Shown: positions 52,580-61,731, counted from the stretch's first letter. The stretch is DNA of 64,000 nucleotides from an uncultured Rhodospirillales bacterium (GCA_937926175.1 CALANV010000028.1:1-64000), one strand, 5' to 3'. The notes: a model not told the origin generated them from the letters alone. Program-made: numbers and translations.

Positions 52580-54643
52580 ATGCTCGAGGAACAACTTCTT
52601 ACTGAGTTCGGAAATCGACTCCGTCTGGAGGTCGAGGAAAAGCTGAGCGAGCAGGACTTCGGACCACTGCTGGCCAATGAAGCCGCCCTGACAGAAGTCA
52701 TGCTCGGCTATCTCGAGGAGGCAGGCCTAGCGGCGGACCACGAATTATGCCCTCATGAGGATCAAGCGGGACGAAACCGCTGCCGCATTACGGCCTACTC
52801 TCTACCCGAGGACTCGACCAGGCTTGAACTCTTCACTGCCTACTGGGCAAGTGCGGAAGAACCCGGCCCCCTTCCCCCCAGCATGGTAAGCCGCCAAACT
52901 GGCCGGGCGGCTCAGTTTTTCGCCCATGTTGCCAAGGCGGACTTGGCTAGGTTCGACGGCAATGAGCCCGTCGCTGCGGCTGCTCGCCGCATCCTGGAAG
53001 AAATAGACCGCATCGAGGATGTCCGCGTTCACGTGTTAACCAACGCAGTGGTACGGGAAAGGGACGTTGACGATCTAGAAATCAGCGGCCGTCGGGTGGA
53101 ATTTGAGGTCTGGGACCTGGAGCGACTTTACCGGGCGGTCGGAGAGGAGATTACCCGCGATCGCATTGAGGTCGATTTTGAGAAGCTCCTCGGCCGACCG
53201 ATCGCGTGTCTTGAGATGAAACCCCCACCTGCTGAGTATCAGACGTTCCTCCTTGTGCTCCCTGGCGAGCTGATCTTCAGGCTATACGAGGAGTTCGGTG
53301 CTCGCTTGTTCGAGTTCAACGTCCGATCGTTTTTGCAGGTCAAGGGGAGCGTTAACAAAGGCATCCGCAAGACTATCGAGGAGCACCCCGGACGTTTTCT
53401 CGCTTACAACAATGGCCTAACCGCTACCGCCGATGAAATAGAGGTTGGCTTATGGCATGGCGAGACCGTGATCAAGCGCCTCAAGGGGTTGCAGATCGTC
53501 AACGGCGCCCAAACTACGGCTTCAATCCACCGTGCCAAAAAGGTGGATAAGCTGCCTGTCGACCAAGTGGCCGTTTCGATGAAGCTGACGCTCGTTCCGC
53601 CCGAAAAGCTAAACGAGTTTGTACCTCTGATCGCACGGTTCGCTAACACGCAGAACCCGATCCAGCTTGCTGACCTGTCGGCCAGTGATCGCTTCCATCA
53701 AAAATTCGAGGATCTCTCCGAAAGAATCTGGAGCCGCGGTGAAACGCGTTGGTTTTACGAGCGCGCTCGGGGCTCCTACCAAGTTGCCCGAGCAAGGTAT
53801 GGATCGACTGCGGCCAAGCGGCGGGAATTCGACAGAATCATCCCCAAAAGCCAGCATTTCGGGAAGGCCGATCTGGCCAAATACCTTATGACTTGGTGGG
53901 GGCTCCCACACGTGGTCAGCAAGGGGGCGCAGAAAAATTATGCCGCCTTCATGTCCAGTTTGCGCAGTCGTATGGGGGATGATTGGGAGCCGGATTCACA
54001 ATTCTATCGTGACACCATTGCACGTGCTCTCCTGTTCAAGGCGGCTCAGACGGCGGTTCGAAAGGCGAAGCTGCAATCCTATGGCGCGAACGTTGTCACC
54101 TACATGGTGGCGAAACTAGCCCTCGATTATGGTCGAGACATAGATCTCGATTTCCTTTGGGACCAGAACTCCGTCTCGTCCGAGATGATTGCTCTGCTGA
54201 CCGATTGGGCGCCTCAGATTCACGAAGCTATTGTCCAAAGTGCTGGCAAACGGAACGTTACAGAGTGGTGCAAGAAAGAAGGTTGTTGGGATGAGATCAG
54301 GGCACTCCAACTCAACCTGCCATCACCACTGCCGCCTGAATTTACCGCCAGCGGAATTGATTCGAATTCAACAGAGGAACATACCGAAAATTGCTCTGTG
54401 GAGGACGGTGAGGCTCCGGTCACTGTCTGTACCAGCCTTGATGCCGCAGCATGGGGAAAAATCATCGCCTGGGTAGCAAAGACACCATCGCTGGATGAAT
54501 GGGACAGGAAGGTTGCACTCACACTTAGCGGTTATGCAATGGACGGATGGCTAAAGGAGCCATCCCTGAAACAGGCAATCCGGGGGGCTCGTATAATAAA
54601 GGCCGCGCGAAAAGCCGGGGTTTTCGACAACGATACTCCTTGA
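52580..54643 (+). CDS. AIPR-family abortive phage infection protein
   Basis: This 687-residue protein belongs to the AIPR family (PF10592). The signature region reads LFEFNVRSFLQVKGSVNKGI, then TIEEHPGRFLAYNNGLTATA and LKGLQIVNGAQTTASI: the NVR, NNG and NGAQT motifs of the family. The N-terminal 200 residues resemble a degraded PD-(D/E)XK-like restriction fold, which is inference. Members are found in phage-defence islands with DNA methyltransferases. Codon use is less GC-biased than in the flanks. Convergent with the HerA gene, 47 bp apart. Confidence 0.9.
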   Translation: MLEEQLLTEFGNRLRLEVEEKLSEQDFGPLLANEAALTEVMLGYLEEAGLAADHELCPHEDQAGRNRCRITAYSLPEDSTRLELFTAYWASAEEPGPLPPSMVSRQTGRAAQFFAHVAKADLARFDGNEPVAAAARRILEEIDRIEDVRVHVLTNAVVRERDVDDLEISGRRVEFEVWDLERLYRAVGEEITRDRIEVDFEKLLGRPIACLEMKPPPAEYQTFLLVLPGELIFRLYEEFGARLFEFNVRSFLQVKGSVNKGIRKTIEEHPGRFLAYNNGLTATADEIEVGLWHGETVIKRLKGLQIVNGAQTTASIHRAKKVDKLPVDQVAVSMKLTLVPPEKLNEFVPLIARFANTQNPIQLADLSASDRFHQKFEDLSERIWSRGETRWFYERARGSYQVARARYGSTAAKRREFDRIIPKSQHFGKADLAKYLMTWWGLPHVVSKGAQKNYAAFMSSLRSRMGDDWEPDSQFYRDTIARALLFKAAQTAVRKAKLQSYGANVVTYMVAKLALDYGRDIDLDFLWDQNSVSSEMIALLTDWAPQIHEAIVQSAGKRNVTEWCKKEGCWDEIRALQLNLPSPLPPEFTASGIDSNSTEEHTENCSVEDGEAPVTVCTSLDAAAWGKIIAWVAKTPSLDEWDRKVALTLSGYAMDGWLKEPSLKQAIRGARIIKAARKAGVFDNDTP

Positions 54644-54690
54644 AGTACGCCCAGGTCTGTTCCAAAGAGCATCCGGCACAAACTACATGC

Positions 54691-55530
54691 TCAGAAGCCC
54701 TCTGGCCTGATTCCACCACGGCGCCGGCTTGGTTTTCGTTTGGCCTTTATTGCGGACAGCCCAGTGGGTTTTGTCGGCAACGGAGGCCTTGGACCGAAAT
54801 GCCGGCTCACGATTTCCGAAATTGCCTTCCGTCTTGGGTTCGGTGTCCAGGTCTTCACCTTATCAATAAAATCTTCGTCGCCAATGGCCTGACTGACCAA
54901 ATCTGCGTCGAATTTGACCTTGACCAGGAGTGGAAAACGAACTGCCTGGCCAGACACGATCCCTTGTCCTGGCCCAAACGTCTGCAGGATATCGGCATCC
55001 GCCTCCGATAGGTTCTCCATGACAGAGCGGACGAACGACTTGTCTTTTGGATTCACGAGCCGCAGCACGAGGAAACTGTTGCATTGCGCCAGCGTCGTCT
55101 CGTCAAGGCGTGATGGCCGCTGCGATATCAACACCAATCCAGTGCCGAACTTCCGCCCTTCTGTGATAACCTTCCGGATGGTAACCAATGAAGGCGTCTC
55201 ATCCGTGCCTTCCTGCCTGCTAGGGATGAAGTTGTGAGCTTCTTCGATGATCGCCTGAAAGGGTGGAATGATATCCGTCAGTGTCGATCTGTGATCGAAC
55301 AAGGCCTCCATGACGATTGATACAATGGCCGACTGATTTAGGTGATCGTACCCTGCCAAGTAAAAAATCGACACGGTGTTGGGCGCTACGATTTCGTCAG
55401 GCGCATCAGTCGGATCCGGCATCTCTTCGAACTTGTACGCCTTTAAGCGTTCCTGCTTCCGTAGGCGTTCATTGTTGCGCTCCATCTGACGCAGATTTGC
55501 GAGAACAAATTCGAGCGAGCGCTTGACCAC
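54691..55530 (-). CDS. herA: HerA-type ATPase, C-terminal half (split by frameshift)
   Basis: This frame holds the second half of a HerA/VirB4-like DNA translocase: the Walker B Glu in AIIEEAHNF, the sensor/arginine region TGLVLISQRPSRLDE and TTLAQCNSFLVLRL, and a basic C-terminal tail. On its own it would start at a GTG (55530). Reading back in the same frame to the A7 run at 55586-55592 gives a seamless continuation of the upstream half (KKAGEKVDDDIADIRGQT). With the first half it makes a protein of about 613 residues, the usual HerA length. Confidence 0.8.
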   Translation of the reverse strand: MVKRSLEFVLANLRQMERNNERLRKQERLKAYKFEEMPDPTDAPDEIVAPNTVSIFYLAGYDHLNQSAIVSIVMEALFDHRSTLTDIIPPFQAIIEEAHNFIPSRQEGTDETPSLVTIRKVITEGRKFGTGLVLISQRPSRLDETTLAQCNSFLVLRLVNPKDKSFVRSVMENLSEADADILQTFGPGQGIVSGQAVRFPLLVKVKFDADLVSQAIGDEDFIDKVKTWTPNPRRKAISEIVSRHFGPRPPLPTKPTGLSAIKAKRKPSRRRGGIRPEGF

Positions 55531-55532
55531 AC

Positions 55533-56534
55533 CTATCGTCTGCCCACGAATGTCTGCGATATCGTCGTCAACCTTCTCGCCGGCCTTTTTTTCTTCGCAG
55601 CGCTTTCAGCTTTATTAATCATGCGCTGGATGAATGTTGTCGCGGCTTCGCCGTCATCCGGCGGCGTTGTGCTGAGCAACCAACTATAGAACTGCTGTTG
55701 TGCGTCACTCAGCCGCCGGCCCATCTTGTCTATCAGATCGGCAATGATGCCGACGTTGTTCGACCGCACCCGGATCATCGGGTAGAAAATGCGGATTTTC
55801 GTCTTCGGAAACAGCGCTCGTTTCTCGAAAAAGCCGAGATAGTCGCCATGCGGGTCGAAGATGACCAGCGGATATCCGATCTCGATGAGCTCGCGGATGA
55901 TCCGTCTTGCTGCAACCGTCTTGCCTCCTCCCGTCATGGCAAGGATGGCCAAGTGGCGCGACACGACCTGCTTTGCTGATAAGAAAACAGACACATCGTC
56001 CCTTGCGATCAGGCTTCCGATCAGCAGCTTTGACGGTGTGGGCTTTCTGCGATCGTCATCTCCTGTAAGCAATTGCCGAACGGCGTCCGCAGGCGGGTAT
56101 AGCACTTCAGCCGAGGGTTTCACCGGGTAGGTCAGAGGTGAGAGCTGAGCCGCTCCTGGATCGTCACCGAACGTCGTTCCTAGAATGAGCACCTCAGCCT
56201 CGAGGTGGTCACGGCTGCCAGACAAGACCGTATCGAGAAGCCGTATGTTTTGATCTGCAAGCTCCTGCGCCGCCTCCGCCGGAAAAAAGGGATTGAAACG
56301 GTCAATTGAGACGATACGACCCCAGACGGTGGCCACATCTTTCGCGCCATGCGAACCAACCGGCACCTCGACCCGAGTGGCGACGATATCTCCGAGCTTC
56401 GCCTGCAGGCTCCGCAGGATGAAGGTGAACTTGTCGGTCGAGGTATTGCCGACGACGGTACCGATTTGAGTCCAGCCTTTTCGTAGGCCTGCGTTAGATG
56501 CTTTTTCCGCCTTCGGTGTGGCTCCCTCGTCCAT
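55533..56534 (-). CDS. herA: HerA-type ATPase, N-terminal half (split by frameshift)
   Basis: This 333-codon frame contains the HAS-barrel (GTVVGNTSTDKFTFIL, GDIVATRVEV, WGRIVSIDRFNPFF), then Walker A in AILAMTGGGKTVAARRI and the following LVIFDPHGDY strand. The product runs off-frame at AGTTG after a run of seven A (minus strand, 55592 to 55586) and stops at 55533. One extra A, or a -1 slip, would join it to the next half. ATG 56534 follows GGAGAGGG, 22 bp after the NurA stop. HerA hexamers pump DNA to a partner nuclease such as NurA. Confidence 0.85.
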   Translation of the reverse strand: MDEGATPKAEKASNAGLRKGWTQIGTVVGNTSTDKFTFILRSLQAKLGDIVATRVEVPVGSHGAKDVATVWGRIVSIDRFNPFFPAEAAQELADQNIRLLDTVLSGSRDHLEAEVLILGTTFGDDPGAAQLSPLTYPVKPSAEVLYPPADAVRQLLTGDDDRRKPTPSKLLIGSLIARDDVSVFLSAKQVVSRHLAILAMTGGGKTVAARRIIRELIEIGYPLVIFDPHGDYLGFFEKRALFPKTKIRIFYPMIRVRSNNVGIIADLIDKMGRRLSDAQQQFYSWLLSTTPPDDGEAATTFIQRMINKAESAAKKKRPARRLTTISQTFVGRR

Positions 56535-56556
56535 TCGCCCTCTCCAACTCTCCGTA

Positions 56557-57855
56557 TCACGCTGATGGGCGGAACAGCCAGTCCCGCCCTTTCGCCGCAA
56601 GAACCCTCTTGGCGAAAGCGACCGCCCGCGGATCACGTTTTTCGAGTGCCTTCTTCAGCAGAACGATCTGGTGCTGCCTCTTGATGCTGCGGCTCATCCA
56701 TGATGGCACCTTTGCGAATCTATCCACGATATCGAGGCCAACGGGGAATCCATAGGAAGGCAGCAGGCGGCTAGTGTGGAGTATCAGCTCCAGCACGGCC
56801 TCGTATTCGGCAATGTTCTCGAATGCCTCAATGCGAAACGGCATCACCAGGTTGGATGGCTTGAGATAAGTCGTCAGCGCCTTGGGGTATCTTTCAATGA
56901 CACCGTCTGATTTCCAAGGTTCGGGCCACTTGTTGTCAGGGCCTTGGCGATTTACCGGAATAGGTGTCAGATACTCACCTTCCCCCATGACTACATCCAG
57001 TAACGACGCGTCATTCAGGCCGTAGAGGATGATCTCATCGCGAATGTCCTTGGCATCCCTCTCTTTCAGAACGCCGTCATCGCGCAGTTTATCCAGAATC
57101 CGCCGAAGCACGACTGGATCGCGACCGACAGAGCGCTCGACTACGCCGACTACCGGCACGCCGGTCGTCCTCAATCGATCCAGGAGTTCGAGATAGAGAG
57201 CCACAAATTGCCGGTCACTGTCCCTGCCTTGCCATGTGTCTTGGACGAGAAACTTTCGGCAGGCAGCCAAACTGAAGGGTGGGAAGTCTTCAAGCCCGTA
57301 AGGAGAGACCGGATTTATGAGCGGACCATGCAGGATGATGACGTCAGGGCGATCCCTGGAGGCGCGGGTCAAGCGATACGCGGCGGCTGTCTCGCCGGCT
57401 ATTCTCGCAGCATCGCGCAGCTTTGCTATGTCTTGAAAATCATCCTCGTAGAGAATACCGGTCTTGCTAAAAAGATCGTCAACGAGTGCCAGCTCGATAT
57501 TGAACCGTTCACGGCGGTCGGTCTCATCACCCGGCCTGACAATGTATGATCCCACCCGGATCCCGATGGGAGCCGCTGAAGGAAGGTCGATGCTCGCCAC
57601 GCCACCGTCGATAAACGCGAAGCACTTGCCCTTTACGCCGGGCCAGAAATCGCCCGGGCGGTATGTCAGCTTGCACAAGAGATCATTGTTATCCAGCAGC
57701 CCGCGGACAACCGAAGCAAGAGACGACAATTTGCTGACGAACTGATGCTGCACTTCGTCCGACTGACGAGCGGCAACGTGCAGCATGTTTGCCAGGAACT
57801 CGCCCTGGCTGATTCGGACTTCGATGCGCCGACGGATATCTTCGTTAGCGGACAT
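56557..57855 (-). CDS. nurA: NurA-domain nuclease
   Basis: This 432-residue protein has the NurA fold pattern. A first acidic strand reads CFAFIDGGVASIDLP (Asp as metal ligand), VIILHGPLINP gives a second cluster, and VPVVGVVERSVG with Lys/Arg-rich helices follows. The C-terminal ALTTYLKPSN region and FRIEAFENIAEYE are also typical. NurA is a 5'-3' exonuclease/ssDNA endonuclease that works inside a HerA ring in archaeal DNA-end resection. In bacteria the pair occurs in defence islands. The herA gene starts 22 bp downstream. Confidence 0.8.
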   Translation of the reverse strand: MSANEDIRRRIEVRISQGEFLANMLHVAARQSDEVQHQFVSKLSSLASVVRGLLDNNDLLCKLTYRPGDFWPGVKGKCFAFIDGGVASIDLPSAAPIGIRVGSYIVRPGDETDRRERFNIELALVDDLFSKTGILYEDDFQDIAKLRDAARIAGETAAAYRLTRASRDRPDVIILHGPLINPVSPYGLEDFPPFSLAACRKFLVQDTWQGRDSDRQFVALYLELLDRLRTTGVPVVGVVERSVGRDPVVLRRILDKLRDDGVLKERDAKDIRDEIILYGLNDASLLDVVMGEGEYLTPIPVNRQGPDNKWPEPWKSDGVIERYPKALTTYLKPSNLVMPFRIEAFENIAEYEAVLELILHTSRLLPSYGFPVGLDIVDRFAKVPSWMSRSIKRQHQIVLLKKALEKRDPRAVAFAKRVLAAKGRDWLFRPSA

Positions 57856-58237
57856 TTACGAATGTGGTCGCTATGATTGACTCAGACTAGCAATCAAAGC
57901 GGGAATTTTCAAACGAACATAACATTAATAGTTGCGGTTTGCCGATTAGAGTACAGAGTTACTGCGCCGAAATCCTGAGCCAGAGAACCGCAACGCTCTC
58001 TGGCGCGACTAAAGGGGCAAAGCACCGGTCCGGAGATGATGGTTGCGACCGCTCTACGCGGACACCGTCCCCCGATTGAGTCTCATACTCAGGCCAATTA
58101 CCGGGCCGCTCGCATGGCGCGCACTCCGGGTTCCCGGAATCCGCTATTTCGAGGACCGGTGACGACTTATGAATTCGGCCCCCCTGGTCTGAGACAAGAT
58201 ACATCCGATCATCAGCGCAAAAACCTGGAACCTTCCA
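57856..58237. other. Spacer between nurA and the methyltransferase gene
   Basis: This 382-base stretch lies downstream of the methyltransferase on the minus strand. It has an AT-rich part (57880-57955) that could carry the nurA-herA promoter. One 81-codon minus-strand frame at 57959-58204 is listed separately. Confidence 0.5.
57959..58204 (-). CDS. Hypothetical small ORF
   Basis: This 81-residue open frame starts with an ATG 33 bp after the methyltransferase stop, on the same strand. The peptide includes NPECAPCERPGNWPEYET, with a Cys pair, but no recognisable domain or convincing Shine-Dalgarno. It may be a real small member of the island operon or chance. Confidence 0.3.
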   Translation of the reverse strand: MYLVSDQGGRIHKSSPVLEIADSGNPECAPCERPGNWPEYETQSGDGVRVERSQPSSPDRCFAPLVAPESVAVLWLRISAQ

Positions 58238-59227
58238 TCAAGCCGCTTTGTGGAGCGCGTTTGCCAGCTGGCTCGCGCCCGTTAGACTCGCCACTATCGC
58301 GGTCATCACCGGCGGGCACACTGCGTTACCCAGAAGCTTGATCTTGTCTCTCCGGGTTCCGAACGGCAGCTTGTAGGCGTCGCCGAACCCCATGGCACGC
58401 TGCAGCTCTGGCACCTGCAGCATACGCATCCGTGGGCCGGCCGACGTCCTTTCAACAAGAGCAAATCGGTCAACCGTGGTGATGGTACGAAGAGGGCGGT
58501 TGAGTGGCTGCCAGCCCCCGCTGCCATCGCTACCGTAGTAGACGACCAGAAAACTCGCATCGTTCCCGAGCGCGCGCATCGCCCGCTGCGCACGGGCTAA
58601 AGTCGGCTTCGCCCGTCCCTTCCTGTAAAGCGGACTGGACGGCCAAGTGCCCACCGGATCCAGAATATCCAGAACAGTCCTCTTGCATGTGGCGGCAGGT
58701 GATATGAGGGGCGGTTCTGATTCCAGGTCCCCCATGAGGAAGAGGCGACGCCGACTTTGTGGAACCCCGAAATCTGATGCATCGAGGATCTGCTCGCGAA
58801 GCCGGTATCCCGTTTTCTGCAATTCGGACTTGAGCTCCTCATAGCGAGGCCAGGGCCGCATGTGGACAACGTTCTCAAGCACCAACCATCGTGGCTTGAG
58901 GATCCGGGCATATCTCAGGACCTGAAAGGCCGTCTGCCGGCTGGCCTCCGACCGGGGAGCACTCCCCTTTGCGCATGTATGGCTTGTACACTCTGGCGAT
59001 GATAATAGGAGGTCGAACCGCCCAAACCTCTCGATCAGCGCTTCCGGCCGCAAGTGCTCAAGCTTGCTCGTAAACACGCTGGCGTCTGGAAAGTTTGCGG
59101 CGAATGTCTTCGTCGCGAGTCCCCACATGTCGATTCCGGCCACTATTTTTGCACCTGCAGCCTGCGCCCCGTAGCTGCTTCCGCCAGCGCCGCAGAAAAG
59201 ATCAATCGCCTTCACGCCCGACCACAT
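58238..59227 (-). CDS. DNA (cytosine-5)-methyltransferase
   Basis: This 329-residue m5C methyltransferase has motif I AIDLFCGAGGSSYG and motif IV SSPECTSHTCAKGS with the catalytic Cys (the PC is replaced by PEC, a known variant subgroup). It also has motif VI LVLENVVHM, motif VIII QSRRRLFLMG, a target-recognition region and motifs IX-X near GFGDAYKLPF and LLGNAVCPPV. It lies upstream of nurA-herA on the same strand and divergent from vsr. No partner restriction endonuclease is recognisable, so its mark may protect the host DNA from the island's own nuclease. Confidence 0.92.
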   Translation of the reverse strand: MWSGVKAIDLFCGAGGSSYGAQAAGAKIVAGIDMWGLATKTFAANFPDASVFTSKLEHLRPEALIERFGRFDLLLSSPECTSHTCAKGSAPRSEASRQTAFQVLRYARILKPRWLVLENVVHMRPWPRYEELKSELQKTGYRLREQILDASDFGVPQSRRRLFLMGDLESEPPLISPAATCKRTVLDILDPVGTWPSSPLYRKGRAKPTLARAQRAMRALGNDASFLVVYYGSDGSGGWQPLNRPLRTITTVDRFALVERTSAGPRMRMLQVPELQRAMGFGDAYKLPFGTRRDKIKLLGNAVCPPVMTAIVASLTGASQLANALHKAA

Positions 59228-59332
59228 GGATTATCGAACCATTGAATCTCGTTTAAGTAGAACTTACCAGGTTCTGGACTCTACCGCCAGGTCCTTCGAT
59301 CCATCCCAAGGCTGATCAGGCCGGAGGAGCCC

Positions 59333-59755
59333 ATGACCGATGTCATGACTCCAGAGCAGCGAAGCCGGTGCATGTCCCGCATCCGCGGTCGCAACACCGG
59401 ACCGGAGCTTGCTCTACGAAAGCGTCTTTGGGCCGAAGGATATCGGTACAGACTTTATGCACCACTTCCGGGTCGACCCGATCTGGTGTTCCCAAGGCTG
59501 AAGCTTGCGATTTTCGTGGACGGGTGCTTCTGGCATGGATGTCCGATCCATGGCGTGAAGCCGAAGTCGAATGCGAAGTTCTGGTTGCGCAAGCTGCACC
59601 AGAACAAAGTGCGGGACAGACGGACGAACGATCTGCTGCGCGCCGAAGGCTGGACTGTGCTCCGTTTCTGGGAGCACGAGATAAACAGCAGTCTCGACCG
59701 GGTCGCGGCGAAAGTGTTGAAGACCTGCAAACAGCTGGATCAGAGGTGGAGATAA
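59333..59755 (+). CDS. vsr: Very short patch repair endonuclease Vsr
   Basis: Vsr nicks 5' of T in T:G mismatches formed when 5-methylcytosine deaminates. This 140-residue protein has the N-terminal MTPEQRSRCMSRIRGRNTGPE and the zinc/active-site block PGRPDLVFPRLKLAIFVDGC, continuing FWHGCP. The C-terminal VLRFWEHEI is also typical. It is divergent from the cytosine methyltransferase with 105 bp between, the standard Dcm-Vsr partnership. It is the last gene of the island. Confidence 0.95.
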   Translation: MTDVMTPEQRSRCMSRIRGRNTGPELALRKRLWAEGYRYRLYAPLPGRPDLVFPRLKLAIFVDGCFWHGCPIHGVKPKSNAKFWLRKLHQNKVRDRRTNDLLRAEGWTVLRFWEHEINSSLDRVAAKVLKTCKQLDQRWR

Positions 59756-59854
59756 CCATCTTTGATCAGATGCCAAACTCCGGCTCTGCCGGATCCGCCG
59801 CCGCAATGAGAACCGAGGCCGCCGGCCCGATTGCATGACAGGCCGAGGCCCCGA

Positions 59855-61081
59855 TCACCGCTCGCCCGTGCGCGTCTCGGGCATCGACGCCCAGGCGAGA
59901 ACGAGGCCGGCGAACACGATGCCGGCGAGCCCGAGGAAGGCCGCTTCGGCGCCGTACGCATCGGCCATGAAGCCTGCCAGCGTCGTGCTGAATGCGGCGC
60001 CGATTCCCATCGCCGTGCCGAGAATGCCGAGCGTCAGGTTGAAGTGCCCGGTGCCGCGCGACAGATCGGCGGCGACGAGGGGCAGCATCACGCCGAGGAC
60101 GGCCGCCGAGATGCCGTCGAGCACCTGCACGCCGACGAGCGCGTAGGGATCGGAGACGAGCGCGAACAGCACGCCGCGCACCACGAGTGCGGCGAAGCCG
60201 AGCAGCAGCAGCGGCCGGCGGCCCCAGCGTTCGGCCTGCCGGCCGACCCAGGGCGAAAAGAGCGCGACGACGATCTGCGGCACGACCATGCAGGCGGCGA
60301 TGAGCACGCTTCCCCACTCGTCCGTGCGCATGGTGACGAGCCCGGCGACGAGCGGCAGCATCGCCGCATTGGCGAGGTGGAACAGCAACAGACAGGCGGC
60401 GAAGATCAGCAGCGCCGGGTTCTCCACGGCGGCGCGAAGATGTCCTTTCGCACGACGGCGTTCTTCGGCATCCGGCGGCAGGCGTGCGTCCGGCGCGCCG
60501 CCGCTCGCCCGGACGGGGTCGATCTCGTCCGCCCGGATGCAGGTCAGCGCGAACAGCGTGGGAAGGGCGAAGATCGCCGTGACGAAGAAGACGGCCTGGA
60601 TCGAGACCAGATACCCGACCCCGCCCATGACGGCGGCGGCGAAACCGGCGCCGACCGAGGCGAAACGCGCGTTGCGCCCGAGCCGCTCGCCCAGCGCCGC
60701 ATGGCCGACCAGGCCCAGACTGATCGCGGCGATGGCGGGACTGACCAGGCAGCTCGCCGCGCTGTGCAGCACCTTGGCGGCAAGCACGATCGGAAAGATC
60801 GGCCATAGCGCGATTCCGACAGCACTCAGCCCGATCCCCGTGACCGCCAGCGCGGCGATGCGGCGCTTTCCGGGCGTGGCGTCGATGATCGCGCCGCCCG
60901 GAATTTGCCCCACGAGCGCGATGATGCCGCCCGCCGTCAGCACGAGGCCGATATCGACCTGCGTCCAGGCATGCGCGGTCAGATAGGCGGCGATGAACGG
61001 ACCGAAGCCGGTCTGGACGTCGGCGATGAAGAAGTTGAACCAGTCGAGGCCCCTGAGGCTCGACCGCGACGGGCGCCGCAC
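59855..61081 (-). CDS. MFS transporter
   Basis: This 408-residue major facilitator has twelve hydrophobic segments in two halves joined by a polar loop (about residues 185-220, VRASGGAPDARLPPDAEERR). Conserved turns are GGAIIDATPGKRR in loop 2-3 and the matching GRQAERWGRRP in loop 8-9. The substrate is unknown; drug or metabolite export is typical of this arrangement. GC-rich codon use shows the return to core sequence right of the island. Confidence 0.88.
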   Translation of the reverse strand: MRRPSRSSLRGLDWFNFFIADVQTGFGPFIAAYLTAHAWTQVDIGLVLTAGGIIALVGQIPGGAIIDATPGKRRIAALAVTGIGLSAVGIALWPIFPIVLAAKVLHSAASCLVSPAIAAISLGLVGHAALGERLGRNARFASVGAGFAAAVMGGVGYLVSIQAVFFVTAIFALPTLFALTCIRADEIDPVRASGGAPDARLPPDAEERRRAKGHLRAAVENPALLIFAACLLLFHLANAAMLPLVAGLVTMRTDEWGSVLIAACMVVPQIVVALFSPWVGRQAERWGRRPLLLLGFAALVVRGVLFALVSDPYALVGVQVLDGISAAVLGVMLPLVAADLSRGTGHFNLTLGILGTAMGIGAAFSTTLAGFMADAYGAEAAFLGLAGIVFAGLVLAWASMPETRTGER

Positions 61082-61158
61082 GGCATCGGCCGCTGACGGA
61101 ACCGCCGTCCGTGGAACATGGCCGCCGGTGTCGCGCGAGGAACGTGTCGCAGGCAGAT

Positions 61159-61731
61159 CTACGGCTCCGCCTTTTCCGGACCGTTCGTCGGCAGGGCGCG
61201 CGTGCCGCCGGCCGCCCCCAGCACGACGACGGGCTGGCCCTCCTTGTATTCCGGTGCCGTCTTGACCTGGTCGCGCGTCAGATCGAGGGCGATCTGATCC
61301 TGTTCTTCGCCGCGCCCGAACTTCAGCGCGTTCCAGTCGACCGCGATCTTCCGGCTGCCGACGCCGAGGAAGCCGCCGAAGTCGATCACGACCGCGCGCG
61401 GCCGGCTGTTGCGGTCGACGATCACATTCACGATGCGGCCCATCTCCTTGCCGTCGCTGTCGCGAACGACCTTGCCGAGGATGCCCTGGATCTCGTCCTT
61501 GCCGAGCACCGTCTTCGCCGGCTCTTCATCGGCCTTATCGGCCTTGTCCGCCTCGTCGCCAGCGGCCGGCGCCTTCTCGGCCGGTGCTTTCTCGGTCGAC
61601 GGTTCCTCGGCCGACCGCGGAGTGGCCTGCACCATGCGCCATGCGTCGCCGTCGGAAAGCGGGGTGGCCGCCCCCGACCCACCGGCCAACAGGAGCACCA
61701 GCACCACAACGACGCGAGGAGCGTTGGACAT
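61159..61731 (-). CDS. Secreted PRC-barrel domain protein
   Basis: This is a 190-residue protein. A signal peptide (RVVVVLVLLLAGGSGA) is followed by a charged linker rich in Ala, Glu and Lys (about residues 35-75) and a PRC-barrel domain (ILGKVVRDSDGKEMGRIVNV, then VDRNSRPRAVVIDFGGFLGV and KIAVDW). Exported PRC-barrel proteins are frequent in alphaproteobacteria and are thought to act in envelope stress, by inference. ATG 61731 is preceded by a G-rich stretch; an ATG 14 codons upstream is possible. Confidence 0.8.
   Translation of the reverse strand: MSNAPRVVVVLVLLLAGGSGAATPLSDGDAWRMVQATPRSAEEPSTEKAPAEKAPAAGDEADKADKADEEPAKTVLGKDEIQGILGKVVRDSDGKEMGRIVNVIVDRNSRPRAVVIDFGGFLGVGSRKIAVDWNALKFGRGEEQDQIALDLTRDQVKTAPEYKEGQPVVVLGAAGGTRALPTNGPEKAEP

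Noticed and set aside
59228..59855. Right-end att site duplicated from tRNA-Ser
   Set aside because: No copy of the tRNA 3' end was found near the right end of the island or elsewhere in the window, and no integrase gene is present.
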